Source: Lachnospiraceae bacterium (GTDB lineage Bacteria; Bacillota_A; Clostridia; Lachnospirales; Lachnospiraceae). Taken from it: a stretch of DNA of 6,372 nucleotides. A model generated the notes under the pieces. It saw only the letters and a program-made list of their open reading frames with translations. It made no database searches and was not told the origin of the DNA. Position numbers and translations under genes: made by a program. Positions 5,635 through 6,372 of the stretch are shown here, piece after piece. Each line of letters starts with the position of its first letter. Position 1 is the first letter of the stretch. Location: positions 1 through 6,372 of the forward strand of contig JAFSFU010000160.1 in the NCBI GenBank assembly GCA_017435025.1, given 5' to 3'.

Positions 5635-6102
5635 CTATTTCTGATCCGAATAGTTTTCCTCCCAGATACAGCATAACAAATTCCAAACGAATGCCCGGTC
5701 ATGCGGTTCATCCATATCTCCTCGTTTATGCTTCAGGTAATGGCGAAGTGCGGAATCGATATAGATATAAGTATCCATTCCCTTTTTCCAGTTGTTGGCC
5801 CCATACTTATTCGCACCCTCTTCGTAATGGATGCCCACTTCCAAAAGCATTGTTTCCATCACTCCATCATAATATTGAGCGCAAAAACTTTTAAGAGCAT
5901 CATACAGATGCGTGGTGTCCGCGTCTTTTTGGAATTCCCTCACACTCTTTAAAACCGGATCCTCGTCCATAAGTTTAGAAGCAACTTCCAACGGAATCAG
6001 ATCAATTCTTCCCTTTCCGGTTCTCGCATCGCGATGTGCACCGGTTGAAAATTCAGTGGTACTTCCGCTATCCTTAATTACTCGATTCTGAACATTTTCC
6101 AT
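5635..6102 (-). CDS. DUF5664, dATP/dGTP diphosphohydrolase N-terminal domain family protein
   Basis: A 155-residue protein of the DUF5664 / dGTP_diPhyd_N family, which is frequent in phage and prophage genomes and annotated as a purine dNTP diphosphohydrolase-related domain; activity of this copy is inferred. Family blocks are KDSGSTTEFSTGAHRD (10-25), GKGRIDLIPLE (29-39), HYEEGANKYGANNWKKG (92-108), SALRHYLKHKRGDMDEPHDR (117-136) and FVWNLLCC (138-145). The EE, H and DE/H residues in the last blocks are candidate metal ligands. I choose ATG at 6100-6102: GGAGG (6111-6115) is 8 bases upstream. A TTG at 6115-6117 would add five residues but would lie within that ribosome-binding site, so it is rejected. 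The gene stands alone next to the tRNA genes with its own promoter, and converges on the exporter gene. About 40 residues (40-80) between the first and second halves are less conserved and helical. Confidence 0.85.
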   Translation of the reverse strand: MENVQNRVIKDSGSTTEFSTGAHRDARTGKGRIDLIPLEVASKLMDEDPVLKSVREFQKDADTTHLYDALKSFCAQYYDGVMETMLLEVGIHYEEGANKYGANNWKKGMDTYIYIDSALRHYLKHKRGDMDEPHDRAFVWNLLCCIWEENYSDQK

Positions 6103-6126
6103 ATCGTATTCCTCCAATTACTTTCC

Positions 6127-6135
6127 ATTATATCA
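6127..6135 (-). promoter_or_regulatory. Extended -10 promoter of the DUF5664 gene
   Basis: TGATATAAT on the minus strand contains a perfect TATAAT (6127-6132) with the TGn extension. No good -35 is seen at 16-18 bases upstream (GTTCCT-like sequence only), as allowed for extended -10 promoters. Transcription would start near 6120, just before the GGAGG ribosome-binding site and consistent with the ATG at 6102. Confidence 0.6.
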
Positions 6136-6145
6136 TTTTGAAAAC

Positions 6146-6192
6146 AAAAAGGAACCACAAACCTTGATTTTACAATAAAAAAAGGAACCACA
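6146..6192. repeat. 14-bp direct repeat: duplicated terminator arm
   Basis: AAAAAGGAACCACA occurs at 6146-6159 and again at 6179-6192, 33 bases apart. The second copy is the 3' arm and T-tract (minus strand) of the tRNA terminator. The first copy keeps a minus-strand T-run and a short AAGG/CCTT pairing, so it may be a decayed second terminator that originated by duplication. Confidence 0.6.
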
Positions 6193-6207
6193 TTTCTGTG
6201 ATTCCTT
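6177..6207 (-). terminator. Intrinsic terminator of the tRNA-Glu–tRNA-Cys transcript
   Basis: On the minus strand AAGGAATCACA (6197-6207) pairs with TGTGGTTCCTT (6182-6192) over 11 bp (one G-U) closed by a GAAA loop (6193-6196), followed by a run of T (7 T's from 6183 to 6177). It starts 2 bases after the 3' end of tRNA-Cys. It separates the tRNA transcript from the promoter of the DUF5664 gene just beyond. Confidence 0.92.
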
Positions 6208-6209
6208 AG

Positions 6210-6280
6210 AGGCGCGAACCGGATTTGAACCGGTGATCAGGGTGTTGCAGACCCACGCCTTACCGCTTGGCTATCGCGCC
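6210..6280 (-). tRNA. tRNA-Cys (anticodon GCA)
   Basis: 71 bases. Acceptor GGCGCGA pairs with TCGCGCC; D arm GCC/GGC; anticodon loop CTGCAAC with anticodon GCA; T arm ACCGG-TTCAAAT-CCGGT. The discriminator base is U73 (complement of A at 6210), the known cysteine identity base. The outermost anticodon-stem pair is U27-U43, a mismatch, leaving 4 bp (U31-A39 and three G-C). CCA is not encoded. It follows tRNA-Glu by 3 bases, so both are processed from one transcript. Confidence 0.95.
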
Positions 6281-6283
6281 ATA

Positions 6284-6355
6284 TGACCCCAACGAGATTC
6301 GAACTCGTGTTACCGCCGTGAAAGGGCGATGTCTTAACCGCTTGACCATGGGGCC
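6284..6355 (-). tRNA. tRNA-Glu (anticodon UUC)
   Basis: 72 bases. Acceptor GGCCCCA pairs with TGGGGTC (one G-U at 2-71); D arm GTC/GAC; anticodon stem TCGCC/GGCGG (one U-G) with loop CTTTCAC, anticodon TTC; T arm CGAGT-TCGAATC-TCGT region. Discriminator is A73 at 6284. CCA is not encoded. The anticodon is the normal glutamate one, so it is not a suppressor for the TAA in rpsF. Its promoter lies beyond 6372. Confidence 0.95.
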
Positions 6356-6372
6356 TCATTTTTGCCTTTGTA

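Noticed and set aside
6103..6117. TTG start adding five residues to the DUF5664 protein
   Set aside because: The TTG overlaps the GGAGG ribosome-binding site that is ideally spaced for the ATG at 6100-6102.
6284..6355. tRNA-Glu as a suppressor that would read the TAA in rpsF as glutamate
   Set aside because: The anticodon is UUC, which reads GAA/GAG only; nothing in the loop suggests UAA decoding.

Overview
The window looks like a chromosomal segment of a low-to-mid GC Clostridia, most likely a Lachnospiraceae-type Firmicute. The signs are a DUF951–rpsF–ssb gene order, a bS6 sequence of the clostridial type, tRNA genes without encoded CCA, AGGAGG-type Shine-Dalgarno sequences with AUG or UUG starts, and plain T-tract terminators. 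The genus is not determined. It reads mainly as core and housekeeping DNA; no IS element, CRISPR array, origin or integrase is visible.

Layout. Positions 1–4470 hold a minus-strand run of seven genes, read from right to left: sseB-like gene, DUF2156 (LPG-synthase C-domain) gene, Eis-like GNAT/SCP2 acetyltransferase, class U-type sirtuin, DUF951 gene, rpsF and ssb (cut by the window edge; rpsR would be expected beyond it). The first four are tightly packed behind one good promoter at about 4505–4533 and look like one operon. rpsF has its own strong promoter (635–663) and a leader that can fold over its ribosome-binding site. A divergent plus-strand gene (4664–5566) encodes an ArAE/FUSC-type membrane exporter. 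It is separated from the sseB operon by a 193-bp promoter region with a perfect 9-bp inverted repeat. It converges on a minus-strand gene (5635–6102) for a DUF5664 dATP/dGTP-diphosphohydrolase-N family protein, a family common in phages, with a bidirectional terminator between them. The right end carries tRNA-Glu(UUC) and tRNA-Cys(GCA) in tandem on the minus strand, followed by a terminator.

How the genes fit together. The rpsF–ssb part is the conserved translation/replication operon. The upstream operon combines two acyl- or aminoacyl-transferase folds (DUF2156 and Eis-like GNAT) with an NAD-dependent deacylase, which hints at, but does not prove, a modification/demodification module.

The most striking single observation is an in-frame TAA at codon 76 of rpsF. 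The same frame then continues for 19 codons that look like a normal bS6 C-terminus, and reading through the stop gives exactly 95 codons, the usual length. This is either a sequencing or assembly error, a true truncation, or a read-through/suppression case. I found no convincing wholly new system in this window.
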